DNA of 64,000 nt from Sphingomonadales bacterium (GTDB lineage Bacteria > Pseudomonadota > Alphaproteobacteria > Sphingomonadales > Sphingomonadaceae), in the NCBI GenBank assembly GCA_028868535.1, contig JAGWUH010000003.1, positions 1 through 64,000 on the forward strand. The letters are read 5' to 3'. The notes below the pieces were generated by a model. That model saw only the letters and a list, made by a program, of their open reading frames with translations, was not told the origin of the DNA and did no database searches. This document shows positions 48,120-56,652 of the stretch, one piece after another. Numbering within the stretch: the stretch's first letter is position 1; each line of letters starts with the position of its first letter. The position numbers and the translations under genes were made by a program.

Positions 48120-49130
48120 GGCGCGGATAACCAGTCGCGGCTGCATGATCACCGACGGGACATCCTCGCCGGCGATACGGCGAACGACGATATCTGCCAG
48201 TTTTTCCGCACCTTCCTCGATGTTCTGGGCAATCGTCGTGAGCCGGGGGACGGTGTGCTCGCACAGCGGCAGGTTGTCGTAACCGACGACCTTGACGTCG
48301 GCGGGAACCGAAAGCCCATGCTCCGACAAGGCGCGCAGCGCGCTCATCGCGATGACGTCGGAGGCGGCGACGATGCCCTGCGGGCGATTCTCGGTGGAGG
48401 ACAGGAACGCGGCGATTTCGGGGCCGGCCATTTCCGCGACGAGGTGCGCCGGAAGCACCGAGAGCTGGTCAGCCAGCCCGGCCTTGTCCATCGCCGCGCG
48501 GCAACCTTCGAGCCGCTGGCCGATTTCCAGCGCGCGGGGATCACCGAAGAAGGCGATGCGCCGGCAGCCGCGCTCGATCAGGTGCTGCGCGGCGAGCTGG
48601 CCGCCGCGGAAATTGTCCGACCCGACCGAGACGTGTGCCTGGCCGCTGACGTGCGAACCCCAGGCGACCAGCGGCTTGTAGCGCTCCGCCACGGCATCGA
48701 GCACGGCCGACTGGTCCGACTGGCCGATGACGATGACGCCATCGACCTGGCCGGAGTGCGCGAAGTTCCACAGCCAGTTCTCGTCCTTGGGAACGACGCG
48801 CGAAAGCAGCAGGTTGTAGCCCTTGTCGGTCAAGGCGTCGGCAAGGCCGCCCAGCATCGTGATGAAGAACGGGTCCGAGAACTGTTGCGCGGTTTCGTGG
48901 CCAAGCGGGATCACGACGCCGATCGCGCCGGTGCGGCGGGTCCGCAGGTTGCGGGCGGTGACATTGGGGGTGAACCCATGTTCCCTCGCCAGGCGGACGA
49001 TGAGATCGCGCGTTGCCGGGGTGACGAGATCGGAACCGGCGAGCGCGCGCGAGACGGTGCCACTGGTGACGCCGGCCAGCGCGGCGAGGTCCTTGAGGGT
49101 CTTGACGGGCTTCATCGGTGAGCGGGACAT
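48111..49130 (-). CDS. LacI-family transcriptional regulator
   Basis: A 339-residue LacI-type repressor. The helix-turn-helix is TLKDLAALAGVTSGTVSRALAG near residues 11-32, the hinge is NVTARNLRTRRTGAIGVVIP, and a periplasmic-binding-like sugar domain follows with GSDNFRGGQLAAQHLIERGCRRIAFFGD. It is convergent with the alpha-galactosidase operon and is the only sugar repressor in the region, so it likely controls it, with operators at 42508, 54953 and 56552. The inducer is probably a sugar or its breakdown product. A start at 49115 (MKPVKTLKD) is also possible. Confidence 0.9.
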   Translation of the reverse strand: MSRSPMKPVKTLKDLAALAGVTSGTVSRALAGSDLVTPATRDLIVRLAREHGFTPNVTARNLRTRRTGAIGVVIPLGHETAQQFSDPFFITMLGGLADALTDKGYNLLLSRVVPKDENWLWNFAHSGQVDGVIVIGQSDQSAVLDAVAERYKPLVAWGSHVSGQAHVSVGSDNFRGGQLAAQHLIERGCRRIAFFGDPRALEIGQRLEGCRAAMDKAGLADQLSVLPAHLVAEMAGPEIAAFLSSTENRPQGIVAASDVIAMSALRALSEHGLSVPADVKVVGYDNLPLCEHTVPRLTTIAQNIEEGAEKLADIVVRRIAGEDVPSVIMQPRLVIRAST

Positions 49131-49178
49131 AGGGCGAGCCGGGAATGCATTGCAATGGCGATCTGGGCCGGCTTCGGA

Positions 49179-50546
49179 TCAGGCCGGGACAGGCACGACG
49201 TCGAAGGCGATGTTGAGCCGCTCGCCCCGCGCGATCGGGATCGTGCCGTGCCAGAGGATCGACGGAAAGACGACCATGCAGCCGGGACGCGGGGCAATCG
49301 TGCGGTAGGGAGCGAGATCGATGCCCAGTTCCGCCGGCGGGGCGCCGAGGTGGAAGTGGCCGGCGGGCGCTGGCCCCGGATCGTCGGGCAGCGCGACGTA
49401 GAACGCCGAGGACAGCCAGCCGACCGGATGACTGTGCGTGACGTTGAAGCCCCCTGCCTCGAGCCGGACCGACCATGAGCCGGAGACGCGAAGGTTATCA
49501 CGCGGGCGCGAGAGCACGGGGTGCGCGGGATCGTGCGGGGGGAGCGTTGCGATGAACTGGCGGACCCCGTCCAGCAGGCGGTGGCGGGTTTCGATCAGCA
49601 GCGGCTCGTGGCGGAGCAGGACCGAGCGGTCGGTCTGGGTGCCGAGGCGGACCGATTGCTCGGCGTAGGGCGCGGGCATGGTGTGGAGGCTGCGCAGCAG
49701 CGTGGCGAGTTCGGCGAGTTCGGACGCGGAGAAGCCAAGATCGATCTCCGCGACGAGCACCGGATCGCCGTCGAGCCAGCCGGCGCGGGGATCGCCGAGC
49801 AGGCGCCAGCAGGTCGAGAGGTAGGGCCAGACCTGCCCGGCGAGCGGGGTGCGGGTGAGCGGGAGCGCGAGATCCTGCGCGGCGCGGGGGTCGCCGGCGC
49901 GCAGCGCGGTACGGATGCGGCAGATCGCGAGGAAATCGTCCTGCACGTCGGTGAGTGCGGCGAGCCGGGCCTGCGCGGCGGGGAGATCGCCGGATTCGCC
50001 GGCGAGGAAGGCACGGGCGATGGCGAGCGGGCGGGTTTCGCCGAGGTGGGTGGCGGCTTCGGCGAGGATCGCGGCGGCCCGAGGCCAGTCGCGCTGCTGG
50101 GCGACGGTGGAGAACCAGCCGAGCCACAGGCCCTGATGCGCGGGATGGGCGCGGGCGGCGGCGGCGAGCGAGGCGTCGAAATCGGCGCTGCCGTGGGCGA
50201 AGCGCATCGCGGCGAGGACGCGGTGGCCGTCGAGCCAGTCGGGGTTCTGGGCGAGCGCATCGGCGAGCAGGCGATCGGCGGCGGAAACGTCGCCCTCGCT
50301 GGCGAGCGCGAGCGCGTGATTGCGCAGCGCGTCGCGGTTTTCCGGCCAGAGCGCGCAGGCGCGGGCGAACAGCGCGGCGGCGGGGTGGCCGAGTTCGTAG
50401 GCGGACTGGGCGCGGAGGAAGGCGGTGAGGCGATCGGCGGGATCGAGGCTGGCGGCGCGGGCGATCGCCCCGTCCGCCTCCACCATCTTCTGTTCGGCGC
50501 GGAAGGCGCGGGCGCGATCGCGCCAGAGTTCGGCCTCGGCAGTCAT
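49179..50546 (-). CDS. TPR protein with C-terminal 2OG-Fe(II) oxygenase domain
   Basis: A 455-residue protein. The first about 250 residues are alanine-rich helical repeats of TPR type (PENRDALRNHALALASEGD and similar). The C-terminus is a 2-oxoglutarate/iron oxygenase fold of the putative 2OG-FeII_Oxy_5 type, with H371 and H373 in NVTHSHP, H433 in ILWHGTIP and R443 in GERLNIAFD as likely iron and co-substrate ligands. A cytoplasmic hydroxylase with a protein-binding TPR part fits the features. It starts 10 bases after the halogenase stop, so both are one operon. Substrate is unknown. Confidence 0.82.
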   Translation of the reverse strand: MTAEAELWRDRARAFRAEQKMVEADGAIARAASLDPADRLTAFLRAQSAYELGHPAAALFARACALWPENRDALRNHALALASEGDVSAADRLLADALAQNPDWLDGHRVLAAMRFAHGSADFDASLAAAARAHPAHQGLWLGWFSTVAQQRDWPRAAAILAEAATHLGETRPLAIARAFLAGESGDLPAAQARLAALTDVQDDFLAICRIRTALRAGDPRAAQDLALPLTRTPLAGQVWPYLSTCWRLLGDPRAGWLDGDPVLVAEIDLGFSASELAELATLLRSLHTMPAPYAEQSVRLGTQTDRSVLLRHEPLLIETRHRLLDGVRQFIATLPPHDPAHPVLSRPRDNLRVSGSWSVRLEAGGFNVTHSHPVGWLSSAFYVALPDDPGPAPAGHFHLGAPPAELGIDLAPYRTIAPRPGCMVVFPSILWHGTIPIARGERLNIAFDVVPVPA

Positions 50547-50556
50547 GCAGACACCG

Positions 50557-52056
50557 TCATGTGCCGACGAGATCGGATACGAAGCGTTCGTGCGGGGGGC
50601 AGCGGGCGGCTTCGGCGGCCATCGTCGTACGCAGGCGGGCGAGATAGTCGCGCGCGTCGATGCCGCGATAGGGCAGCAGCGGATCGAGCCCTTCGGGGAT
50701 GTTGTGCTGGCCGATGTGGACGGCGAGCCAGGAGGCCGGGGCGAACAGGTCCATCTCGCGCGCGATCAGCCGGCCGTGGCGACGGAAGTGATCGAGCTTG
50801 ATCGCCAGCGTATCGGGGACGTCCATCGCCGCGCAATAGCGCCACAGCTCGCTGTCGTTGCGGGTGGTGAGCTTGTAGTGAAGGATAAGAAAATCGCGGA
50901 TGCGCTCGGTCTCGGTGATGGCGATGCGGTTGAATTCGTCGATCGTCGCAGGATCGAAGTCGCGATCGGGGAAAAGGCCAATCAGCTTCGAGATATTGGC
51001 CTGGATCAGGTGGATCGAGGTCGATTCGAGCGGTTCGAGGAAGCCCGAGGACAGGCCGACGGCGATGACGTTGCGGTTCCAGTGCAGCTTGCGGCGGCCA
51101 GTGGCGTAGCGGACCAGCCGGGGATCGCCGATCGCCTTGCCGTCGAGCCGCTGGCTGAGCAGACTGGCGGCCTCGTCGTCATCGAGCAGGTGGCTGGCGT
51201 AGACATAGCCGTTGCCGACGCGGTGCTGGAGCGGGATGCGCCATTGCCAGCCGGCCTCGCGCGCGGTGGAGCGGGTGTAGGGGGTGGCGGGGCCGGTGTT
51301 CTCGCACGGCATGGCGACGGCGCGATCGCACGGCAGCCACTGGTTCCAGTGCTCGTAGCCGGTCTTGAGAGCGCCTTCGATCAGCAGCGCGCGGATGCCC
51401 GAGCAATCGAGGAACAGTTCGGCCTCGAGCTTGCGGCCATCGGCGAGGGTTACGGATTCGACGAAGCCGGTTTCGGGGTGGAGCGCGACGTCGACGATCC
51501 TGCCTTCGACGCGGGTGACGCCGCGCGCTTCGGCATAGCGGCGCAAGTAGGCGGCGTAGAGCGTGGCGTCGAAGTGGTAGGCATAGTCGAAGGTGGAAAG
51601 CACGCTGCGCGGATCGGGCGACGGCTTCGCCATCCTCCCCGCTTTGGCCAGTTGCCAGGCCATCGCGTGATCGTCGAGCGGGGCGGTTTCGCCCTGTTCG
51701 CGGGCGCGCAGCCAGTACTGGTGCAGCGGCACGGTATCGAAGTTGCGGCCGTGCGGGCCGAACGGGTGGAAGTAGCGGTTGCCCTGGCTGCCCCAGTCGA
51801 CGAACTCGATGCCGAGCTTGAAAGTGCCTTTCGTCTCGCGGACGAATTCGGCCTCGTTGATGCCGAGCGCCTCGTTGAAGGTGCGGATCGGCGGGATCGT
51901 CGCCTCGCCGACGCCGACGATGCCGATCTCGTCGCTTTCGACCAGGGTGATCGCGCAATCCTGCCGCAGCGTCTGCGCGAGCATCGCCGCCGACATCCAG
52001 CCCGCCGAGCCGCCGCCGACAATGAGTATGGACCTGATCCGCTTGTCGTCCGACAT
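50557..52056 (-). CDS. Tryptophan halogenase-family flavoprotein
   Basis: A 499-residue flavin-dependent halogenase. The FAD loop is GGGSAGW (14-20) and GEATIPP is near 50-56. The catalytic lysine is K80 in TFKLGIEFVDW, corresponding to the hypohalite-handling Lys of PrnA. The motif W270-Q-W272-R-I274-P275 matches the WxWxIP that blocks monooxygenase activity. GFLEPLEST carries the later glutamate. All hallmarks for an active halogenase are present. In sphingomonads such genes sit beside TonB-dependent receptors instead of in antibiotic clusters, as here. It is downstream of the receptor and separated by a terminator-like hairpin. Confidence 0.9.
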   Translation of the reverse strand: MSDDKRIRSILIVGGGSAGWMSAAMLAQTLRQDCAITLVESDEIGIVGVGEATIPPIRTFNEALGINEAEFVRETKGTFKLGIEFVDWGSQGNRYFHPFGPHGRNFDTVPLHQYWLRAREQGETAPLDDHAMAWQLAKAGRMAKPSPDPRSVLSTFDYAYHFDATLYAAYLRRYAEARGVTRVEGRIVDVALHPETGFVESVTLADGRKLEAELFLDCSGIRALLIEGALKTGYEHWNQWLPCDRAVAMPCENTGPATPYTRSTAREAGWQWRIPLQHRVGNGYVYASHLLDDDEAASLLSQRLDGKAIGDPRLVRYATGRRKLHWNRNVIAVGLSSGFLEPLESTSIHLIQANISKLIGLFPDRDFDPATIDEFNRIAITETERIRDFLILHYKLTTRNDSELWRYCAAMDVPDTLAIKLDHFRRHGRLIAREMDLFAPASWLAVHIGQHNIPEGLDPLLPYRGIDARDYLARLRTTMAAEAARCPPHERFVSDLVGT

Positions 52057-52106
52057 GATGTGCCTATCTTCCTAGCCGACTTCGTAGTCGTTGATCGGAG
52101 GCAAGG

Positions 52107-52139
52107 CAAAAGGCGGACAGGGTTGCCCCTGCCCGCCTT
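52107..52139 (-). terminator. Terminator between receptor and halogenase
   Basis: AAGGCGGACAGGG (52110-52122) pairs with CCCCTGCCCGCCTT (52126-52139) with one mismatch. Read on the minus strand, TTTTGCC follows the stem. It lies 32 bases after the TonB-dependent receptor stop and should end or attenuate that transcript before the halogenase gene. Confidence 0.7.
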
Positions 52140-52171
52140 GTTGCGCGACCCGATCGGTGGGTCTCAGGGGA

Positions 52172-54835
52172 TCAGAAGCTGAACTTCACCGAGCCGGTGA
52201 TCGTGCGGCCGATCGCCGACGAGGCGGTGCCGACGAAGGTGCCGCCGGTGACGATCTGGTTGGCGTTGTCCGGTCCCTGCAGCGCCAGCGCGTTGAACAG
52301 GTTGTAGGCGTTCACGCCCAGTTCCACGTTCTTGATCGGCCGGACGCGCAGGTTGGCGCCGAACACCGCCGAGCCGGGGAACTTGACGCCGTTGCTGTTC
52401 AGCGTGCTGGTGACGCCGGCAACGTTGACCCCGACCGAGGCAAGGTTGCCATAGTCGTAGTTCGCGGCGAGCGAGTACGACAGGTCGGGGATGCCGTTCG
52501 AGCGCTTGTAGTCGCCGTTGCCCGAGCCATCGTACTTCGCCGTGTTGTAGGTGGCGTTGGCGAGCAGGCTGAACGAGCCGAGGCGGACGGTCCCGTAAAG
52601 CTCGGCACCGGTGGTCTTGTACTTGCGACTGACGACGCAGGTCCCGCTGCCGCCGCAGACGTTGGGGTTGAGCTCGTACGTGGTGATGTTGAAGTGGCTG
52701 GTATAGACCGTCAGTTCGAGGGTGTAGCGCGCCGCCCCGATCTCGCCCCGGTTCTTCAGGCCGATCTCGTACTGGTAGACGTTGTCCGACGAGTTGGGCA
52801 GGAAATTGGGGTTGAGCGAGCCATCGGCGTTGAACCAGCCGTTGAAGGTCAGGCGATCGGCATTGAAGCGCGTGCCCTTCGAGGCGCGGATGAACAGGTT
52901 CAGGTTGTCCATCGGCTTGTAGCTGGCACCGACCGACCACGAGGTCAGGCCGCGGCTGTAGTTGATCGGCTCGGCCGCGCCATCGGGCAGCAGGTAGGGT
53001 AGCGCCACCGAGACGGTGTTGCCGGTAACCGGGTCCTTGACCGACTGGGTGTAGCTGTAGGCAGTGCCCGTGCTGTTCTGGCCGGAGCCCGATCCGTGGT
53101 TGAAATCGTGCCGGACGCTGGCGTCGAGCTCGAACTTGTCGACGCCGAGGATCAGGTCGAGATAGGGCGCGTTGTCCGAGAACGTGTAGTCGTACGTGCG
53201 GGCGCAGCACGAACCCCAGTTGTTGTTGTAGCCGGAGAAACCGCCCACCGTCAGCAGGTTGCCGGCGGCATCGTAGAGGTCGATCGGCGACGGATTGCTG
53301 CCGGTGACCTGCGAGTTGAACTGGTTCGGATGCCAGTCCATCGCGATCTTCTGGCTCATGAAGAACCAGCCCGCGGTGGCATCGAGATGCGCGCCGCCGA
53401 GATCGAACTTGCCCGACAGCTTGAGGTCGTTGGCGAAGCTGCCGAGATCGCGGATGCGGGTGAAGACTTCGACGTTGTTGTTGTAGAACGGCTCACCCAC
53501 GGCATGTCCGGCATTGGGACCAGCCGAATAGACCGCCTTGGCGACAACCGCGCCGTTGACGCACGAGCCCAGCAGGCCGTTCGCGCTGTAACCGCTGCCG
53601 CCGGCGGCGATAAACGCCTTGTACTGCGCATCCGCACCGATGGTGCAGGCGTTGAGCCCGCTGGCGAACGTGTAGGTCGTGCCCTTGGCCGTGCCCGAGG
53701 TCGGGATGGCGGCGGTGTTCCGGATCGGATTGATCGAGAAGAAGTTCGAGGCGAACGAGCCCGAAAGGCTGGAATACCGGGCGTTGTCGTCGAGGGTCAG
53801 GCCGTTGTCGAACTTGTAGTGGAGCTGGGCCTGGATCGCGCGCTGCTTGGTCGAGATCCCGTCGAGATCGACGCGGGTCGGCGAGCGGTTGAAATCGACG
53901 AACGTGAAGCTGCGGTTGTAGATCGAGTAGTTCGAGCGACGCTTGATGTCGAAGCCGGCGCAGGTCGAAAGATCGGAAGCCGAGGCTCCGCCCCAGACCG
54001 CCGGGTTGCCGCTGATCTTGCCGCAGACGAGGCCGCCGGTGTCGTTCGGCTCATGCGTGTCCGCGACCTTGAAGAGCAGGCGGACGTAACCGGCGCCGTC
54101 GCCGAATTCCTTGGTCACGTTGCCCTTGATCAGGTAGGAATTCGAGACGTTGTAGGCGGCGTGGCGCGGCCCGTGGCCGACGTTGTAGTAGCCGCCGAGG
54201 TTGAAATACATGCTGTCGTTGATCGACGACGACAGGCGGAAGTTGACCTTGGTCTGGTCGTAGTTGATGCCCTTCTCGAGCTCGACGTAGCCGCCTTCCG
54301 AACGGCTGGTCTTGCTGATGTAGTTGACCACCGCGCCCGGCGCCTGGCTGGCGAGGGTGGAGGCGGTGCCGCCGCGGATCGCCTCGATACGCTCATCGAG
54401 CGACGAGGACTTGGTCCAGTAGTCGTTGTTGCCGAACTGGATATCGCCGTAGAGCACGGTCGGCAGGCCATCTTCCTGCAACTGCACGAACGTCGCGCCA
54501 CCGGTGGCGACGGGCAGGCCGCGCACCGCGAAGTTGCCGTTGCCGCCCGGTCCGGAGATGTTGGGCTGGAGCCCGGGCAGCAGGCGAAGCATCTCGCCTT
54601 CCGAGGCCGGGCGGAAATTCTTGATCGTGTCGGCATCGACCGACGAGATCGACACCGAGCTGTCCAGCTTGGAACGGTTGCCGGCGGTGGCGGTGACGAC
54701 GATCTCGGTCAGCGAGTCGCCTTCGGTGCTGGCGGCGGCGGGCGCCGCGGCGGACTGCGCATGAACCGGCGCCGAAAGGCTGGCGACGGCCAGCACCATG
54801 ACCGATGCACACGATTGAATTGTGACTCGCTTCAT
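52172..54835 (-). CDS. TonB-dependent receptor
   Basis: An 887-residue outer-membrane receptor. The signal peptide ends near VHAQS, followed by a TonB-box-like EIVVTA, then a plug domain with SLDERIEAIRGGTASTLASQAPGAVVNYISKTSR. The long beta-barrel closes with RTITGSVKFSF. The ligand should be a bulky or scarce carbohydrate rather than iron, judging by the sugar genes around it. The ATG at 54835 follows GGAGAGG; a frame open to 55000 has no support. Operator-like TTCAATCGCTTGCA lies 118 bases before the start. Confidence 0.94.
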   Translation of the reverse strand: MKRVTIQSCASVMVLAVASLSAPVHAQSAAAPAAASTEGDSLTEIVVTATAGNRSKLDSSVSISSVDADTIKNFRPASEGEMLRLLPGLQPNISGPGGNGNFAVRGLPVATGGATFVQLQEDGLPTVLYGDIQFGNNDYWTKSSSLDERIEAIRGGTASTLASQAPGAVVNYISKTSRSEGGYVELEKGINYDQTKVNFRLSSSINDSMYFNLGGYYNVGHGPRHAAYNVSNSYLIKGNVTKEFGDGAGYVRLLFKVADTHEPNDTGGLVCGKISGNPAVWGGASASDLSTCAGFDIKRRSNYSIYNRSFTFVDFNRSPTRVDLDGISTKQRAIQAQLHYKFDNGLTLDDNARYSSLSGSFASNFFSINPIRNTAAIPTSGTAKGTTYTFASGLNACTIGADAQYKAFIAAGGSGYSANGLLGSCVNGAVVAKAVYSAGPNAGHAVGEPFYNNNVEVFTRIRDLGSFANDLKLSGKFDLGGAHLDATAGWFFMSQKIAMDWHPNQFNSQVTGSNPSPIDLYDAAGNLLTVGGFSGYNNNWGSCCARTYDYTFSDNAPYLDLILGVDKFELDASVRHDFNHGSGSGQNSTGTAYSYTQSVKDPVTGNTVSVALPYLLPDGAAEPINYSRGLTSWSVGASYKPMDNLNLFIRASKGTRFNADRLTFNGWFNADGSLNPNFLPNSSDNVYQYEIGLKNRGEIGAARYTLELTVYTSHFNITTYELNPNVCGGSGTCVVSRKYKTTGAELYGTVRLGSFSLLANATYNTAKYDGSGNGDYKRSNGIPDLSYSLAANYDYGNLASVGVNVAGVTSTLNSNGVKFPGSAVFGANLRVRPIKNVELGVNAYNLFNALALQGPDNANQIVTGGTFVGTASSAIGRTITGSVKFSF

Positions 54836-54952
54836 TGCCCCTCTCCACATCGAAACTGAGCTTGTTGCTTGGTACCCTTGCCCGAATCGTGCGATGATCC
54901 GGTGCCCGGTGAACGCGGTGTGGCAAATTCGCAAGGCAGCCGCAAGGTCTGA

Positions 54953-54966
54953 TTCAATCGCTTGCA
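54953..54966. promoter_or_regulatory. Candidate LacI-family operator 2
   Basis: TTCAATCGCTTGCA, 12 of 14 positions like the site at 56552, lies upstream of the TonB-dependent receptor and overlaps the stop codon of the carrier gene behind it. The receptor promoter must lie between here and 54836. Confidence 0.5.
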
Positions 54967-56507
54967 TTGGTATTCTTCGCTTTGCTGCAATCCGTTGCAT
55001 ATTTGTCGCATCGGCCGGCCGGCTCGTTCCGGAAGGACTCGCGGTCAGGACGCAACAGCATCGTCAGCAGCGCCGCCAACGCCATGGCGGCGCCCGCGAA
55101 GGCCATCGTCCAGACCGGCTCGCCAGGGAACCATGCGTGCAAGGCCGGACCCATGACGGTGGCGACGGCGATCTGCGGCAGGACCACGAAGACGTTGAAG
55201 ATGCCGGTGTAGAGGCCCAGCTTGCGGCCGTGCAGCGCATCGGCGAGCATCACGTAAGGCAAGGTCAGCAACGAAGCCCAGGCAATGCCGAGCGCCGCAA
55301 ACGGCACCAGCAGCAACCAGCGATCCTGGATGACGAACAGGGTGGCGAAGCCCAGGCTGCCGATCGCCAGGCACAGCGCATGTGCCTTGCCCCGCCCCAG
55401 CCTCGCCGCCAGCCCGGGCAAGCCGATGATCCCGAAAAGAGAGGCGACGACGTTGAACCCAGCATAGAGCACGCCGACCCAATCGGCGCCGGCATTGTAG
55501 GCTGCGGCATGCGGATCGCTGGCGTGGAACACGCGGCTGGTGATCACCGGGGTCATGAACGGCCACATGATGTAAAGCGCGAACCATGTCAGCATGTGAA
55601 TGGCGGCAAGCTTGCGCAATCGTGCCGGCATGGCGGCGATATCGTCGAGGATCTCGACGACCATGTCGGGCGCGCGTCCGTGGCGCCGGTAGACGCGGAG
55701 CAGGCCGTAGCCCGCGGCGCCGAGCGCCAGGACCTGCAACTGCGGATCGGCGTGGACCGCGACCAGCGCGCCACTGGCAAGAATGCCTCCGATCAACCAG
55801 CCGGCCCCCGTGGGCACCGCAGCCGTGCCGTTGGCGGCCGCTGACCGCGGTCTGGCTTCGGAGGCTTCCGGCGGGTATTCGCGGACGCGCAGGATGGTCC
55901 ATCCGACTCCGGCCAGCAGGACGAGCGCGGCCAGCGCGAGCGCCAGCCGCACCGATGACGGCACCGGCCCGGCACCCGGCGGGAACGCCAGTCCGGCGAG
56001 CGCGAACGGCAGCAGGAAGCCGATCACCGCGCCGACGCACCCCAGCGCCCCGTTGATCGCCAGTGCGCGCGTGCGCTGTTCTGCGGGCGCGATATCGGCG
56101 ACGAGCGCGCGAAAAGGTTCGATCGCGACGTTCAGCGCGGCATCGAGAAGCCAATAGCACAGCACGGCAACGGCGAGGGTTCCGGCCGACGCCATGCCCA
56201 GCAGCGCCAGCGCCGCAAGCACTGCGCCGCCCAGTATGTAAGGACGGCGGCGGCCCAGGCGGCACCAGGTGCGATCGCTGAAATGGCCGACAAGCGGCTG
56301 GACCAGCAGTCCGGTGGCCGGGCCGGCGATCATCAGGATCGGCAGCGCATCGAGATCGGCGCCCAGCGACTGGAATATCCGCGCCATGTTGCCTTGCTGC
56401 AGAGCGAAGGCGATCGCGGTGCCGAAGTTCGCCGCGGCCATGTCGACCATCGTCGCCGACGACAGGCGCGGACGGGCGGCCGGGTTGTTCGCGCTAGCTG
56501 CTGGCAT
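54954..56507 (-). CDS. SLC45-like MFS sugar transporter, copy 2
   Basis: A 517-residue MFS carrier related to the one at 42596. Both share QQGNM, LGAD-(3)-LPIL-(2)-AGP-TGLL-QPL-G-SDRT and GRR-PY. It should import a sugar through the inner membrane, perhaps the ligand taken up by the adjacent TonB receptor. The ATG at 56507 is preferred because GGAGAG lies 7 bases upstream; an ATG at 56537 has no such site. The carrier and the receptor are on the same strand and each has its own operator-like site, so they may be separate units of one regulon. Confidence 0.85.
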   Translation of the reverse strand: MPAASANNPAARPRLSSATMVDMAAANFGTAIAFALQQGNMARIFQSLGADLDALPILMIAGPATGLLVQPLVGHFSDRTWCRLGRRRPYILGGAVLAALALLGMASAGTLAVAVLCYWLLDAALNVAIEPFRALVADIAPAEQRTRALAINGALGCVGAVIGFLLPFALAGLAFPPGAGPVPSSVRLALALAALVLLAGVGWTILRVREYPPEASEARPRSAAANGTAAVPTGAGWLIGGILASGALVAVHADPQLQVLALGAAGYGLLRVYRRHGRAPDMVVEILDDIAAMPARLRKLAAIHMLTWFALYIMWPFMTPVITSRVFHASDPHAAAYNAGADWVGVLYAGFNVVASLFGIIGLPGLAARLGRGKAHALCLAIGSLGFATLFVIQDRWLLLVPFAALGIAWASLLTLPYVMLADALHGRKLGLYTGIFNVFVVLPQIAVATVMGPALHAWFPGEPVWTMAFAGAAMALAALLTMLLRPDRESFRNEPAGRCDKYATDCSKAKNTNASD

Positions 56508-56551
56508 CGTGGTCTCTCCGGACGCGGCAAATGCCATACCCGGAGGCGGTT

Positions 56552-56565
56552 TTCAATCGTTTGAA
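56552..56565. promoter_or_regulatory. Candidate LacI-family operator 3
   Basis: TTCAATCGTTTGAA is a near-perfect palindrome 45 bases before the start of the second sugar carrier, a fitting place for a repressor. It is the best of three similar sites in the region. Confidence 0.6.
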
Positions 56566-56652
56566 TCGGAAATCTCGCGTTCACATCGCCGGTGCGGACC
56601 GCTTCGGGGTCGACGGGATGGCCACGGCCGGGCAAGGCTCCGCACCGGAGAG

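Noticed and set aside
49145..49160. Possible LacI operator before the LacI gene
   Set aside because: GCATTGCAATGG has some resemblance, but the CG centre and the outer TTCA/TGAA arms are missing; too weak to claim autoregulation.
53096..54859. A 587-codon plus-strand frame
   Set aside because: Antisense to the TonB-dependent receptor, which has a signal peptide, plug and barrel; the shadow has none.
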